From NCBI GenBank assembly GCA_964035015.1, contig OZ036007.1:12420141-12484140 (forward strand): 64,000 nt of DNA, in the 5' to 3' direction. How positions within the stretch are numbered: position 1 is the stretch's first letter; the number at the start of each line of letters is the position of its first letter. The notes under the pieces are model-generated. The model saw nothing but the letters and a program-made list of their open reading frames with translations, was not told where the DNA came from and made no database searches. This DNA is from Corallium rubrum (lineage: Eukaryota; Cnidaria; Anthozoa; Scleralcyonacea; Coralliidae). Made by a program: the position numbers and the translations under genes. This document shows positions 1 to 12,675 of this stretch, one piece after another.

Positions 1-99
1 TATAGCAAGAGAATGATATTATATCCAAATAGGTTTCTTCTGCAAAATGAATAAAAGTAACGTTTGCATGTGCGTTTTTATACGCGACTCTGGTTGAGT

Positions 100-222
100 T
101 GTTTCGTTTATGACGTGAGCCAACCGATGATGTTGCCATTTGCTCTAATGAAAACTTCAGTCGACAGGTCGAAAACTATGCAATAAATAATAAACGTGGT
201 GTTACCACAAATTCATAGAGTT
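100..222 (+). mobile_element. Penelope-like element terminal-repeat relic
   Basis: This stretch reads as a diverged, plus-orientation copy of the terminal repeat of the complete Penelope-like element at 28536-31619. The order of landmarks is the same: a GACGTGAGCCAA block, then a TTGCTCT-ATGA block, a short stem, CGAAA, and finally an ACGTGGTGTT-CCACAAA block. The ribozyme-like core is mutated (CTAATGA instead of CTGATGA), so it is presumably dead. No reading frame survives. The left limit may lie outside what I can align by eye. Confidence 0.6.
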
Positions 223-288
223 TAACCAGCCGAACCTTGACGAGATGGTGGGGAGAAGATCAATATTCCTTTTACTACAAATAACAGG

Positions 289-604
289 CCTTATTTTTCA
301 CATGCCTCGGTTTCCTTTGTTCTTTTAGGGGAATATATTCAATAGGCCCTGACAAAACAATAGATTAATATTCCCCTCTAATATTCCCCTCTAAGGCTCT
401 AATATTCCCCTCTACCATTCCTCGCTATAATATTCTCTTCTAATCTTCCTGTCTATAATATCCCCCGCACCACTCCTTATCTTATGAAATCCTGTCAACC
501 TCGGCATGTGAAAAATAAGTACGTTATTTTGAGGCCCCTCGGGGATATGTGTTTATTCACATATCTCCTATAAATCACATATCTCCTCGTGGCCTCAAAA
601 TAAC
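289..604. repeat. Nested inverted repeats
   Basis: Two inverted repeats lie side by side. Positions 289-310 pair with 499-519 around a spacer that repeats the motif AATATTCCCCTCT several times. Positions 523-551 pair with 576-604 around a short loop, each arm containing a CTCG-rich block and CACATATC. No coding capacity is seen. It looks like a foldback-type element, but I see no clear target duplication. Confidence 0.5.
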
Positions 605-1039
605 CTATACATGTTATGCAATCGTGTCGATCATTGAATCAACATTTTTAATATACAAGTTTCTAGACTTGTCTGGTGACCATCGACAACGAACAACACT
701 AACTGCATGGACTAGCTTAGCAGTAAAAAGCACTGATAAACTTATGAAGGTACATGAATAGTTTAGCAAGCAAGTAAAGATATAATGTACTTCTCACCGT
801 GAAATTATCAACAGTAATTAGACCATTAGCCGCTTTATAAATGAAAACTGTATCTGCAATCCCGGCCAAAAATTCGCCTTGGAACGCCAACGCGTGTAAA
901 TCGGTCAAAAAACAGCAAAGTGCCTCAACAATTTTGGCCAGGATTAAATTGAATTTATATCCATATGTATACTACTTTATTAAATGGTTTGTTAAACTGT
1001 GATTGGTCTAGATTAATTGATAACACGAGCATGACATTT
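605..1039. other. Intergenic, nothing recognised
   Basis: AT-rich sequence with no supportable exon, RNA gene or repeat structure. The short open frames here have no recognisable protein character. Confidence 0.5.
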
Positions 1040-2016
1040 AAAGTGAATATAGAGCGAAAATTACGTACCTCTGTTTTATTTCAAAGAATAGTTAAAATAA
1101 TAAAGTTATAACATATTTTGCAGTTTTTCGTTTCCTCGCTTCGTTGTTAACTATATTGACATGCATAATGAGTTATCCCAAAATGTTCTATACCGTTGCT
1201 GTTATCAAATATAATCACTTGAAAATTCTACATGTTTGATGTGGTGGGAGAAACACACCCACATGCTTCCTGCCTTCCTTCGAATTAATTTAGTTTGATA
1301 ATAGTATCGATATAACTTTTTCCGATAAATCATTATACACACGTGGCGTCGAGATGATTAATTTTAATCCTATCAAACAAAATATTTAAACTGAAATATC
1401 TCAACCACGAATTAGCAAGAAAATGAAAAACTGCAAAAAATGTTACGTTGTCAATTCAAGCGTCCTTTCACTAATGAGACAGACTTAATTCTCGCTTCGT
1501 TGCATGTGGGAGAAACACACCCACATGCTTCCTGCTTTCCTTCCAATTAATTTAGTTTGATAATAGCAACGATATAACTTTTCCCGATAAATCATTATGC
1601 ACACGTGGCATCAAGATGTTTAATTTTAATCTTATCAAACAGAATATTTAAACTGAAATATCCCAACAACGAAGCAAGGAAATGTGAAAAATGTTAAGCA
1701 AGAAAAATGTTACTTTATCATTTTCAGTGTTGTTTCATTAATGGGACAGACTCAATATTCGCTTCGTGCATGGCTCTTTAAAATTATGATAAATAAAAAC
1801 CACGAGACCGAAACAGAAAAACAGCTGTCTGCAGCTGCTCGTATATTTTTGTAGATAGACCGACTGCATTTAAATGTTTATTTAACTATAGTTAAACTGC
1901 AAAATACAGGTGGAGTCGCTTTAGAAAAAAAACCTTTTGAAGATTTATATTCACGTAGTTATTAACTAGGACGAAATTAATTCAGACTGAATTTAATCTT
2001 TAGAGAAAAGTGAAAA

Positions 2017-2145
2017 ATCGATAAACTGCCGGGATTTTCAGTAACAAAATACGAATGTTTCTATAGCGGGGGCCTTCATCAGAATCGAAAATTTGAATGG
2101 TCGAAACGTCAGGATTTCGTTGATAAAATCTCGGCAGTTTATAAT
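2017..2145. repeat. Short TIR element with ribozyme-like tail motif
   Basis: Positions 2017-2040 and 2120-2145 are imperfect inverted repeats sharing AAACTGCC-GGATTTT. On the minus strand the interior carries CTGATGAAGG followed by GAAACATTCG, which resembles hammerhead-type remnants of Penelope-like elements. The helix between the two boxes is weak, so this is a relic at best. Confidence 0.35.
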
Positions 2146-2315
2146 CTTTTCACTTTGCTCTATCTATCACACAGTACTCTACTTTTTTACTTTCTCAAAT
2201 TTATTTCTTATCGAGCCATCAGTGGTTATTTTGGTCAGTGGTTAGTATTTTAAAAATTATCAAACATAATGGCGCTGATTTGGAAAGAGTGGGTATCAGA
2301 GTCGTTACCTCTTTT

Positions 2316-2460
2316 AAGGTGGCTTTCCACTAGGCGAAAAATGTCGCGCGAAGCGACATATTTTCTTTTGTCTCGCAAGCTCTCGAGTGGAACTAATTAG
2401 CCAAGACAAAAGAAAAATGTCGAATCGGTCGACAAATGTCGCCTAGTGGAAAACCGCCTT
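2316..2460. mobile_element. 145-bp MITE
   Basis: The ends are imperfect inverted repeats: the left begins AAGGTGGCTTTCCACTAGG and the right is its complement with two changes, extending inward through a TGTCGC block. No coding capacity. No clear target duplication could be read. Confidence 0.6.
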
Positions 2461-4312
2461 CTGATCACGGACAATATAAACGGAGTTTCTGAATGAGGAT
2501 ATTTTGGCGTAGAAAGGGAACATTACTCAGGTACAGGAGAAAGGCTTTCACGACTGGCAGCCCTAACAGCTATAGCAACTTTTCACTCTACAGAGTATTC
2601 GACACTCTATGATTCATCCAAACCTGGCGAAAGGGAGGCTGAGTCCGCGACAGATCGGCGGTTTCACACACAAGAGTTAATCGAAATGAAATAAAAAACA
2701 TATACTTCAAGAAATAAGTTCTAATAAATAATTGCTAGTTATTGTTGGGATGTTTTTGGTTTGTAATTGGTTTGATGTTTGTTTGTTTTTTTGGAGGGGG
2801 AGAGGGTGTTAGGTGATCACTGAATCGTTAAAATGCACAAGAAACGGAAATTAAGTTTGTCTTATTTGAAAGAACACTTAAAATGATTTTAAATAATATC
2901 ATAATTTTAAAGAGCCATGCACGAAGCGAATATTGAGTCTGTCCCATTAATGAAAGAACACTTAAATGACACTTAAAATGACAAAAGTGCACATGAAACG
3001 AAAATTAAGTTTGTCTTATTTGAAAGAACACTTAAAATGATAGAGTAACACCTTTTGCAGTTTTTCGTTTCCTTGCTTCGTTGTTGAGATATTTCAGTTT
3101 GTTTGATATGCAAAGTAACAACTTGACGTCACATGTGCATAATGAGTTATCAGAGAAGGTTATATATCTTTGCTAACGTGCATTCTCTCACAACGCCAAA
3201 CATGTAGAATATTCAAGTGATTATGTTTGATAATAGCAAAGATATATAACATTCTCTGATAACTCATTATGCATGCACATGTGACGTCAAGTTGTTTACT
3301 TTACACAAACCAACTGAAATATCTCAATAACGAAGCAAGGAAACGAAAAACTTCAAACGCTGTTACTCTATCATTTTAGTGTTCTTTCAAATAAGACAAA
3401 CTTAATTTTCGTTTCATAGACACTTTAAAATGACAAAGTAACTATATTTGGAAGTTTTTTGTTTTCTTGCTTCGTTTTTGAAATATTTCAGTTTGTTTGA
3501 TATGTAAATGTCACATGTTGTGACGTACGTACATGTGCATCATTGCTATTAATAAACCAAAGTTAATTCGAAGTACAATATCTGAAGTATCTCAACAACG
3601 AAGCAAAGAAACGAAAAACTGCAAAAAATGTTACTCTGTCGTCATTTTACTTTTCTTTAAAATAAGACAAACTTTATTCTCGTGTCATATGTACTTTAAC
3701 ATTAAAAAATAATTTGACATTGTCTTTCGTAGATGGAATCTAGAGTCCCTGAAACGCCATTTCCTGCACTTTGAGGGGTGATTTTACAGAATTCTGAAGG
3801 TTATAAAACGTCATAAAAAATGCACAAAAGAAAACACATTTTAGGACTTTGAATATATTAATTCCATATTATCTCGATGATGCGATTACGAAATTTCGCC
3901 CGAGCCCTAACTACTTCGTATCAGCGGAGGGGATGCGACCGATCCCTGCTGACCGTTCTCGGTTCTCCTACCAACGCCGGAGTGATTATCAGCCGTGAGC
4001 GCCACTGACAAATAATATTATAGCCACAACCTTAAAAAGTCGCAATACTACTTCGCCCCCCCCCCCCCCCCCCCAATGTTTTCTCCACGGATTTGGAAAA
4101 ATTAAGAAATCGATCTGGAAAAGAACTGGGGTGGACATGCCCACCCCAGTCCACCCCGTGGCGCCGCCACTGGTTACATTTGACCTTTAAGCTAAAGTTT
4201 ATTTTTTGAAAAGCTAGGAAACCCAAAGAATCCAGAGCACCGTCGAAGCGCAGAAGAGGACTAACAACTCTACTCACACGAGTCTCAAAGTTGGATAGAC
4301 AGTCACCCATTC

Positions 4313-4653
4313 AAGTATATAGTATATAGTATATAGTATATAGTATATAGTATATAGTATATAGTATATAGTATATAGTATATAGTATATAGTATATAGT
4401 ATATAGTATATAGTATATAGTATATAGTATATAGTATATAGTATATAGTATATAGTATATAGTATATAGTATATAGTATATATAGTATATATAGTATATA
4501 GTATATAGTATATAGTATATAGTATATAGTATATAGTATATAGTATATAGTATATAGTATATAGTATATAGTATATAGTATATAGTATATAGTATATAGT
4601 ATATAGTATATAGTATATAGTATATAGTATATAGTATATAGTATATAGTATAT
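4313..4653. repeat. 7-bp minisatellite (AGTATAT)n
   Basis: About 340 bp of an almost pure 7-bp repeat, with one short phase change near 4480-4497. It is preceded at about 4054-4073 by a run of C. The long open frame across it on the minus strand is simply the repeat translated and is not a gene. Confidence 0.95.
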
Positions 4654-5193
4654 TGTCCTCTACTCAAAAGTCAAAAAAAATTTTTTGTGACATAAGCACT
4701 TTAATGTGTATATAACTTCAAGAAAACCCCATTTCAAGAAAAAAAAAGAATTAGTAAAACTACAAGTGTTATAGTCGTCCCTATATTTATAGTTGTCCTT
4801 ATTTGTAGTGACACACTGTAAATAGGAACAACTAACACTTGTACTTTTAATATCTTGATAAAAGGCCAGTGCCCCGGAAACGTTGAAAAAAACATATATT
4901 TAAAAAAATAGAAAACATTTTCCGTGTTTCTATAGAGTGTTAGTAGAAACTTACTAGTATTCTATTGCAAATGCTGCAATCTGATTGGCTACTCTACTCG
5001 ATATCTATTCGTCGATAGATATCGAGTAGCAAATTGAGTACCAGTACTCGCGCGGCCATGCAGTAAAACAACATGGAGGACACGAGGAGTGACAGATTGT
5101 TTTGCCTTGGTTTTCGCACAGAAACAATGGTTATGCCTCGTTTTTTGAAATAATTTGGAAGAACTAAGGTACACAAGTTAGTTTCTACTAAAA

Positions 5194-5296
5194 CAATTAG
5201 ATTATTCGCTCTCAATTTCTATGAGATGATAGTTGACTCGAGCTCCGCTCTCGTCAACTATTCACTCATAGAAATTTCGAGCTCATAATCTAATTG
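5194..5296. repeat. Foldback element with mirrored TC mismatches
   Basis: A hairpin with CAATTAGATTAT at the left end and its complement at the right. The arms are interrupted at mirror positions by TC facing TC (three times), and the centre is GAG-CTCCG-CTC. It belongs to the class described in the findings. A separate 32-bp palindrome sits at 4997-5028. Confidence 0.75.
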
Positions 5297-6068
5297 TTAA
5301 ATAGAAACACGAGGGAAAGTTTGGGAGAACGAAAAATTACAGTGGTAATACGAACCCGCAGGGCGAGGGTTTCGACACTGTTTCGAGTTCTTTCAAATTT
5401 CCACAAGCGTTTCTCTAACTCTATAGGAACACGGAAAAAATGTTGTTTATTTCCTTTATAAAATAACCCGTCAAAAATAAAGTAAACGTTAAAAATGAAT
5501 CCAAATAAAGAGTGTAAATTTCCATTATACTGTCCATAGAGGGCGTATTGGATGGCGTTTGATGGCGTGTGGGTGGATGTTTGTGTTTCTGTAAAAATCT
5601 TTAGAATGATGGCGTATTGGATGGCGTAAACTATTCATGTTTTCCAAAGAGTTATATAGAACACGGCTTTTAACCAATCACGGCTGCTTGCGTTTTCAAA
5701 ATGTTATTTGTGATCAAAAGTGGCCAAAATTAATGAGCCGCTTAAAGAAAACAGTATTGTCAGAGAGAAACCAATACAAATAAAATGCAAATTAAAGTAG
5801 TTTTTCCCCAATGTTTGAAAGTTATGGATGGGTTTTCGGAAGGAAATCTCCTACTGGCTTCACCCCCCCCCCCCCTGTTGTGTGTTTGAATGTGAAAAAA
5901 AAGGATATTCACAAAGAAAAATACTGAAATAGACTAGAAACCAAAACCTTTAGTTGTTTTCATAGAGTTTGAATTATAGGAATTCAAACCAAATTAAAAC
6001 TTATGATGAATTATAGTTTAACTCTTTCTAGCCGGCATCATGCAAACTCTCAAGTCTTACAGTATGTT

Positions 6069-6593
6069 AGAGCTGCTCCCATCGGTTCATTTTCGTAATC
6101 GATTAATCGTAAACAATCGATTAATATCAATTAATCGTATTGATTAAATATGTCATGAATTAAATACGACATGTCCACGGTAGTTTGTCCATTCAAAGGA
6201 AGGGGGTACTTTTATAAAGTTTTTACTAAATTTCTTGGGGATTGCCACCCTTGTTGTCATCCAACAATTCAGTCACTATTCACGTTTTAAATCACTGTTT
6301 AATCACGGTTGTACATTGCGCACTTTCTCGCGCTCTCACAGTTCACACAAGAGACATGACAAGACTAAATGATACTGCGATACTATTATTGGCTAATCAG
6401 TTTATGAATAATTGGTTTAACAAAGACGTGTTCCTAATCAGTCATTACTTATCTGTTTAACAAAACAAGATTAAATCATTCCGGCATCATGCTGTGCAGG
6501 GTTGTTATAGATGATTCGATTATTGTTAAGTATAATCGATTGTGGAAAAAACCGAAAAAATAACCGATTAATCGATTAATTGGGAGCAGCTCT
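6069..6593. mobile_element. 525-bp TIR element
   Basis: The left end AGAGCTGCTCCCA and the right end GGGAGCAGCTCT form terminal inverted repeats, followed inward on both sides by AATCGATTAATCG-type sequence. No transposase is seen and no target duplication could be resolved. The small open frame inside has no recognisable domain. Confidence 0.6.
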
Positions 6594-6921
6594 ATCTTAT
6601 GTAGTTTACTCTTTAAGGTCAGAGGATTTCACTCGTCACAGAAAGAATCTACCAACGGGAAAGGCTTAATAAAAGTACACAAAATAGAAAACGTTTTAGA
6701 GCACTGTCCTTTTCTCAGTTCAAGTTTTCTGACAGTAGAATACAGTCAACTAACTATAGCTTTAGAATATATTAACTAAATCCAAAAACAGGAGAGAGAT
6801 TTTAGACACATGCATAAATTGAAATTAATGTCTTGTTCTTTTGAGACTCAATGTTATAAACATGCAGTTCGTAATTATTTTGTTGTAAAGCTATAGTATA
6901 AATATTTCAATCTACGCTATG

Positions 6922-6989
6922 CTACTGTACTGTACTGTACTGTACTGTACTGTACTGTACTGTACTGTGCTGTGCTGTACTGTACTGTA
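6922..6989. repeat. (CTGTA)n microsatellite
   Basis: A pentanucleotide run of about 13 units with one or two T-to-G changes near its right end. Confidence 0.95.
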
Positions 6990-7182
6990 AGAAAATTTAA
7001 CTAAGAAAGGGGATGTATTATATTTCTCGACACATGCATACACGTGCATATATATAATCTATATATAATTTATATATATACATTTCTCAAACGCATTAAT
7101 AATTCATGAGCTAATTAGCCAATCAGAGAAAAATATTTGGTCATGTATATGAGTTTTGAAACCCGGTAAAGGTCGCGCAAAC

Positions 7183-7266
7183 TGAATTTATAATTAAGAA
7201 ATCAGATAATAAATGATTCTTGGTTTGTGCCGTTTATTACCAAATTTCTTAATTATAAATTCAACG
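7183..7266. repeat. Short inverted repeat
   Basis: TGAATTTATAATTAAGAAAT and its complement flank a short spacer. The upstream segment 7080-7130 carries the CATTAATAATTCATGAG block that recurs at about 24810 and 49260, so a common MITE family probably starts here. Confidence 0.4.
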
Positions 7267-7464
7267 TGAAACCATTGTCTAATCTAATACGCACCACTGT
7301 CGCGAAGTATTTCATAAACTCGTGTAATCGTGTTTTACCAGGGGCTACAAATACTGGAGAACAACAAAAATCACTTGGCCTATTACCCGCTCGTAATTTT
7401 CAATGTCCTCTCGTGTTTGTAAAACATTCGAAAACAATTCTCTTTTACAAACACTCGAGAAGAA

Positions 7465-7585
<121 letters not shown>

Positions 7586-7629
7586 CAGTGGCGATCATCA
7601 TGCAGACTGCGGTCTGACGATCGCCACTG
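7586..7629. repeat. Two-step hairpin beside the TA tract
   Basis: CAGTGGCGATC at 7586-7596 pairs perfectly with GATCGCCACTG at 7619-7629. Inside, CAGAC (7603-7607) pairs with GTCTG (7612-7616) around TGCG. The structure abuts the TA array. It could be a minimal transposon footprint or a structured RNA element; nothing further can be said from sequence. Confidence 0.55.
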
Positions 7630-9002
7630 AACGTGAAACTCCGAGTAACTGTTTTTATTCTTTTGAACCTTTTACAATAATATTTCTGCTCTACAATCGT
7701 TTACCTGTGTATCGAGCACTTTATCGCGACCAAGTAAACCAAACCTATCTTGTTAGTGATCAACAACACGTTTCTCTTTAACAAAACGTCAGACATCTGC
7801 ATGACATTTCAGCACTACGCCAAAATCTTAACATTTTTTATTTCTAATCCTATACTTCCTACGCGGCACACTACTTTTTCGCAATGCTATTTTATTCCAA
7901 TGCAAAGACATACCTTTGAAAAATGATGCTGGGATTTGATACAAGAGTCAGAATTTCTCCAGTCTTCTATTTTAGAAACCACAAAAAAGAGAAACTATTA
8001 AGAAAACAACGTATAAATATAACTTTTCTACATATAACAAAAGCTGTCTTGCTTCAACGTCGCTCATGGACACCTTTGAGACTTGAGTACATCACTCTTG
8101 TCCCAAACATGAAATTAAAAATATAAATCTCACAACATTGTGTGCGGGGGTGACGTTTTATCCGCCATGTGTCAACATACTTGTCAGTAGTCGAGTTTAA
8201 GTACATGAAGCTTTGTACCTTTGGCCAAATATTGCTTGCCTAAATTAAATTTCACTCAACCCAAAAACTTCTAGCAGGCATACAACTATAATCGTATATC
8301 AATGAAACAATTATAAACGTGCACGACGATTTTCACTTTTAATATTACAAAGACGAAAATCAAACAAACATGACACGAAAAGAACAAATATTAAATACAA
8401 TATTAAAAAACAGGTGGAAGTATATAAATACTGCATGCAAAAGAAATGTCATTTGAGCATTTCATATATCAAAATTAGATTAGCCAAACACTCCTTCTTA
8501 TATTGTTTGAAGCTTTGCAAGACGATTTATAAACTAAATTTAACAAAATTTATAGGTTACATAGTGATCTTATGACGCGCCGTTCCCGTCAATATTGTCA
8601 TTGTATAATTATTCGTTTTATCATATTTATATTTATGTTATGTTACATATTATAACATAGCTTTGATATAGCAACGTTTTTGATTGGCTGTCGTGCGTGC
8701 TCCATAACTTGATGGAGCACGGCAAAAAAGCGCGGGAAAAAATTTCAAAACAAAACTGAGTTTTAAATTGACTTTTTAATATGGCCTTTTATATTATCAA
8801 AATACCAAGTCATTTAATTTTATTGAGTAATAAAGAACAACGACCCAGAAGACAAACTGGGTCTGCGTATGCCGAGTTTAAACTGTCCTTTTGGTTGGAT
8901 TTTAGTGAACAAAAAAGACTTGGCTACGAAAGTAGAAAAACACAACAACCATAACGATTCGCCGGCTTTTGAAAGCATTTAATGCTATGTTATAAAAGAA
9001 AT

Positions 9003-9176
9003 GGCTCATGGTTTAGTGTGCTCCATCGGGTTATGGATGCACTTTGGAAATTTGGAGAGCACTCAAAAAACTAGAGTTAGTCTCGGCTACGCCTCGACCA
9101 ACTCTTACGATTTTTTCGTGCTCTCCCAATTTCCCGCGTGCGTCCATAACTCGATAGAGCACGCTAAACCATGAGC
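9003..9176. repeat. Foldback element
   Basis: GGCTCATGGTTTAG at the left and its complement at the right bound a 174-bp imperfect palindrome. The centre reads GTC-TC-GGC-TAC-GCC-TC-GAC, so TC faces TC across the hairpin. A smaller GTGCTCCAT hairpin at about 8700-8723 reuses the same outer sequence. Confidence 0.7.
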
Positions 9177-9395
9177 AATTTCTTAATTTTCGTTCTATAA
9201 GTTTATTTTTGGATGACAAATGTAACAAATACATTCTCAGTTTGAAACATCTTTTCTGTTTGTATTTTAATACATCCGATAGTCTTTTTGGCCGTCTTTT
9301 AGTGTTTTAATAAATATTTTTGGCATATACCTCGTAGGTGAATAGTGCTTTTCAGGCAATTTGATTGGTTCCTCTAGCTCGGGATATCCTGCATT

Positions 9396-9580
9396 ATAGA
9401 CCACTTTCATAATAGTAACTAATTTGAATATTCTTTTATGTGCATCTTAATAAGCTTTTCTTGCCTCGTTTGTGTGTCTGCAATTCAAAAGAATCTTTGC
9501 TTCATAACGAGGCTAGGAAGGCTTATTTAGAAGCACATAAAATAATATTTAAAGTGGTGGCCATTATGAAAGTGGTCTAT
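9396..9580. mobile_element. 185-bp MITE
   Basis: Terminal inverted repeats ATAGACCACTTTCATAAT bound this element and continue inward imperfectly for about 75 bp (TTTTATGTGC, AATAAGC and CCTCG blocks). The flanks are T/A-rich, so a TA-type target duplication is possible but ambiguous. Confidence 0.65.
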
Positions 9581-10142
9581 TCACCTCCACTTCGTTGAAT
9601 AATTGTTAAATATTTCTAAACAATTTTTACTAAAAATAATTCAAAATGCATAATGAATATATTCAGTTTGTTTAACATCAGGATTTTCTCTTGACTTTGT
9701 TTTGCAATAATATAATTTTTTAAATTGTAGTTGTGTAAAGAAAGGGGATCAAATCAATAAATCAAACTTTTGTTTTTATCATCTATCACCTAGACACTAC
9801 AAAATGTCATTAAAAAAGTCCATTAAATATTTTCTGTTCTTGTGGTTCAGTGTCCTCTCAATTTCCAATATTTTATTCTGTTTTCTATTATATGTATTTT
9901 TAGTCTTTTATTATAAATATTTTGTCATAGTTCACCCACACTGTAAAGGAAAGAAAAGGAAAGGGGGCTAATTAATCATCCTTACTTGCAGCTAGTGACT
10001 GAATTGCAAAAGAGGCAGATCAACATGGCTAAATCCACGGCATATGAAAGATGCTCCGGGCAGCTGTCATACGACACAGTTCAGACCACGGATCCGACAG
10101 CTAAGATGTAGGTGCTGATATTACGGAGGGAGGAAAACCGGA

Positions 10143-11207
10143 TACCGTAGAATCCCGAAAGTAGCGCCCCCCGCGAAAGTAGCGGCCCCCCGAAAGTAGC
10201 GACAAATTTGAGATGTCTACAAAATTTCCGAAAGTAGCGGCCCCCCGAAAGTAGCGGTCCCCCATAAGTAGCGGCCCCCAAGTCATCGCTTGATTAACTC
10301 GAAAGTGTTAAGTTTCAACTATCAACGTACAAAAGTGTATAACAGTCAGAGTTGAAATGGCATAAGGAAAAACTAAGGCATATTAAATGTGGTAAATAGA
10401 GGCTTTGCATGCTGACGTGACCAATGTAAAATTTTTTTAAATTTTGATAAAATCTCGTGAAAACCTTAAAATCTTAAAGAACATAGCAAGATAAACAATT
10501 TTACTTTTTTTGAATTTTGCATAATTAATTTTTGAATAAATTATGACGTATGCAAATAATTACGTCAGAAAATTTACATAGCTTGTCATTCTCTTTGATT
10601 TTGATATAGATTTGTAATAAAACTGAAAAATGGTCGTTTTCGTTATTATCTTTTAGATTAGTAACTAATCAAGACCATTCAAATAAAAATTCCAGGAGTT
10701 TTTTAAATTTTAGTTATGGCGGCCATCTTGAAAGGCAATTTCTGCCTTTCAAGATGGCCGCCATAACTAAAATCTAAAAAACTCTGGGATTTTTTACTTA
10801 ATTGGTCTTGATTAGTAACTAATCTAAAAGATAATAAAGAAAAAGACCATTTTACAGTTTTATTACAAATCTATATCAAAATCAAAGGGAATGACAAGCT
10901 ATGTAAATTTTCTTAATTAATTATTTGCATTCGTCATAATTTATTCAAAAATTAATTATGCAAAATTCAAAATAAATAAAATTGTTTATCTTGCTATGTT
11001 CTTTAAGATTTTAACGTTTTCAAGAGATTTTATCAAGATATAAAAACAATTAAATTGGTCACGTCAGCATGCAAAGCCTCTATAGGAAGGAAAAAAGAAT
11101 AATATTCCCACAGTATGTTAACGTATTTTACCACTCGAAAGTAGCGGCCCCCAACAGTGGATAAAACCGAAAGTAAGGGGGGCCGCCACTTTCGGGATTC
11201 TACGGTA
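10143..11207. mobile_element. TIR element containing a 688-bp palindrome
   Basis: The outer termini are TACCGTAGAATCCCGAAAGT and its complement. Inside both ends the motif CGAAAGTAGCGGCCCCC is repeated, five or six times on the left and at least twice on the right. The interior, 10396-11083, is a near-perfect palindrome with arms of about 342 bp and a 5-bp loop at 10738-10742. No transposase is present. I could not read a target duplication. Confidence 0.75.
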
Positions 11208-12120
11208 ACCCAGCAGAAATCATCGAGACACATGTAGAAAAGATCAAGATCAACTAGAACTCTACTCACATGAGTCCCAAGCTCGAGAACGGGGTCATTC
11301 CCTGGCGGTCATCCAAGTACTTGGGACCTTAAGATGCTAGGACGACGAGACGGCGGTTAAAAAGCAATTCAAATTTTAGCATTAAAAAGAAGTCACGGTT
11401 AACTGACTACTGTATTCAATACTTGAAGCTTGTTTTATAATTTTCAAAGTGTTAAAACAGTTGCAGTGTGTGTGTTAAGGCAATCTCGTCAACAGTTCTC
11501 ATCACCCCGCGAGTCAACGTCGTCCTGAAGACGTGAAAATGCTCTGAGTGGCGTTGTATACAGAGCGAGGACGGTGTTCAGATTACTCTTGGGACTAAAA
11601 ATTATTCATTATCTTTGTCTTGCAAGAAGAATGGCTTTCTTTGAAGGACGTCGTCCTCGAAGTTGCCGTCGTAGATCCTAAGGTCCCCACTAACCCAGTC
11701 CAACCGCGCGTAACTTTGAGCTGTAATGCATGGTGAGAGGCAGCGCGCTAATACAACAGCACATGCCATTCACTTCATAGAACTATTGAAAAGATCAGCA
11801 AGAAGAACGGCAAAGATTAAAAATTTTAAAAGCACGAGAAACAGGAAAAGCCGGAATCTTCAAAAGCAGAAACAGAAAAAGCAGGAATCTTCAAAATCAA
11901 GAACAAGGAAGACCGGTATACTACTTTTAAAATTCATTTAAAATAAAATGTTATGTTTGGAAATGTCGATAGTAACCACGTCTTCTCTCGCACTCAAGAA
12001 ATCATGTTATCGTTCTTGTATTTTATTGTTTCCATTTTGAGTTAGAATAACAACTCAGTTTTAATGAACAGCGGAGTTTTCTTCTGAATTTTGACGTCAT
12101 ATCGTACTTCAAACTACGCG

Positions 12121-12251
12121 GGCTTCGGGGGAAAGTGAGCTCTGCCAACAAACTCGATATTTCTTTTTCCAGCATGCGTGAACGATTGCCAAGATACTAT
12201 TTTGGGCCCAGGCTCTAACGCGTTACTTGCGAGCTCACTTTCCCCCGAAGC
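12121..12251. repeat. Inverted repeat
   Basis: GGCTTCGGGGGAAAGTGAGC at the left pairs with its complement at 12231-12251 around a loop of about 90 bp. This is a small MITE or foldback with no coding potential. Confidence 0.55.
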
Positions 12252-12675
12252 ACGATCGGAAATTGCGGCTGTCGACGCCTAATCCAGGCTGACCTGTTTT
12301 AGCTGCGCATGCGTAGAACGAATATCTTGCGTGTAAACGTCATCAATACACGGCCGACAGGAGCGAGGACACCCCGAGCTCAAAGTCAATCATATCCGCT
12401 CAAAATCGTCGCTCGACCATAATTCTTCCACGAGCGCATAGCACGAAGGTTGGGCTTGCCATAGAATACGGTTTGTTGACAACTCGTTGAATTTTCGCGA
12501 TGTACGAACCCATTACCCTTCTCAAATTCATCAGTTTCAAACGTTCTCAGAACTCAGTTGAGCCAGCACGCACGTGGACTGCGAACTGCCCCATGAGTGG
12601 CCGATTTTCTATGCGATTTCCAGTCGTGCCTACGTAGGTCGGAAAGGTGCTCTGACTTGCAGGGTAACTTCAAAC

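Larger units (their letters stand above)
1040..3700. repeat. Cluster of palindromic MITE copies
   Basis: Several copies of one inverted-repeat family lie here. Shared landmarks are a segment ending in AACACTTAAAATGAT, a GCAGTTTTTCGTTTCC block, a GCTTCGTTGTTGAGATATTT block and a GATAACTCATTATGCA block. The cleanest copy is 2985-3420, a palindrome with arms near 200 bp. Positions 1240-1480 and 1503-1745 are a direct duplication of about 240 bp that starts with GGGAGAAACACACCCACATG. A further copy follows at about 3420-3700, and fragments around 1724-1790 and 2893-2952 are inverted relative to each other. No transposase is seen, so these are non-autonomous. The same family recurs at 32400-32720. 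Confidence 0.65.
8276..9910. repeat. Diverged segmental duplicate A
   Basis: The pieces 8276-8500 and about 9640-9910 align in order with 12676-13170, despite many substitutions. Shared blocks include ATCGTATATCAATGAA, GGAAATGTCATTTGA and TTATCTATCACCTAGA. Copy A is longer because about 1.1 kb of other elements, including the foldback at 9003-9176 and the MITE at 9396-9580, interrupt it. The function of the duplicated unit is unknown. Confidence 0.6.

Noticed and set aside
4311-4667. 118-codon frame rich in Tyr and Ile
   Set aside because: Translation of the 7-bp minisatellite.
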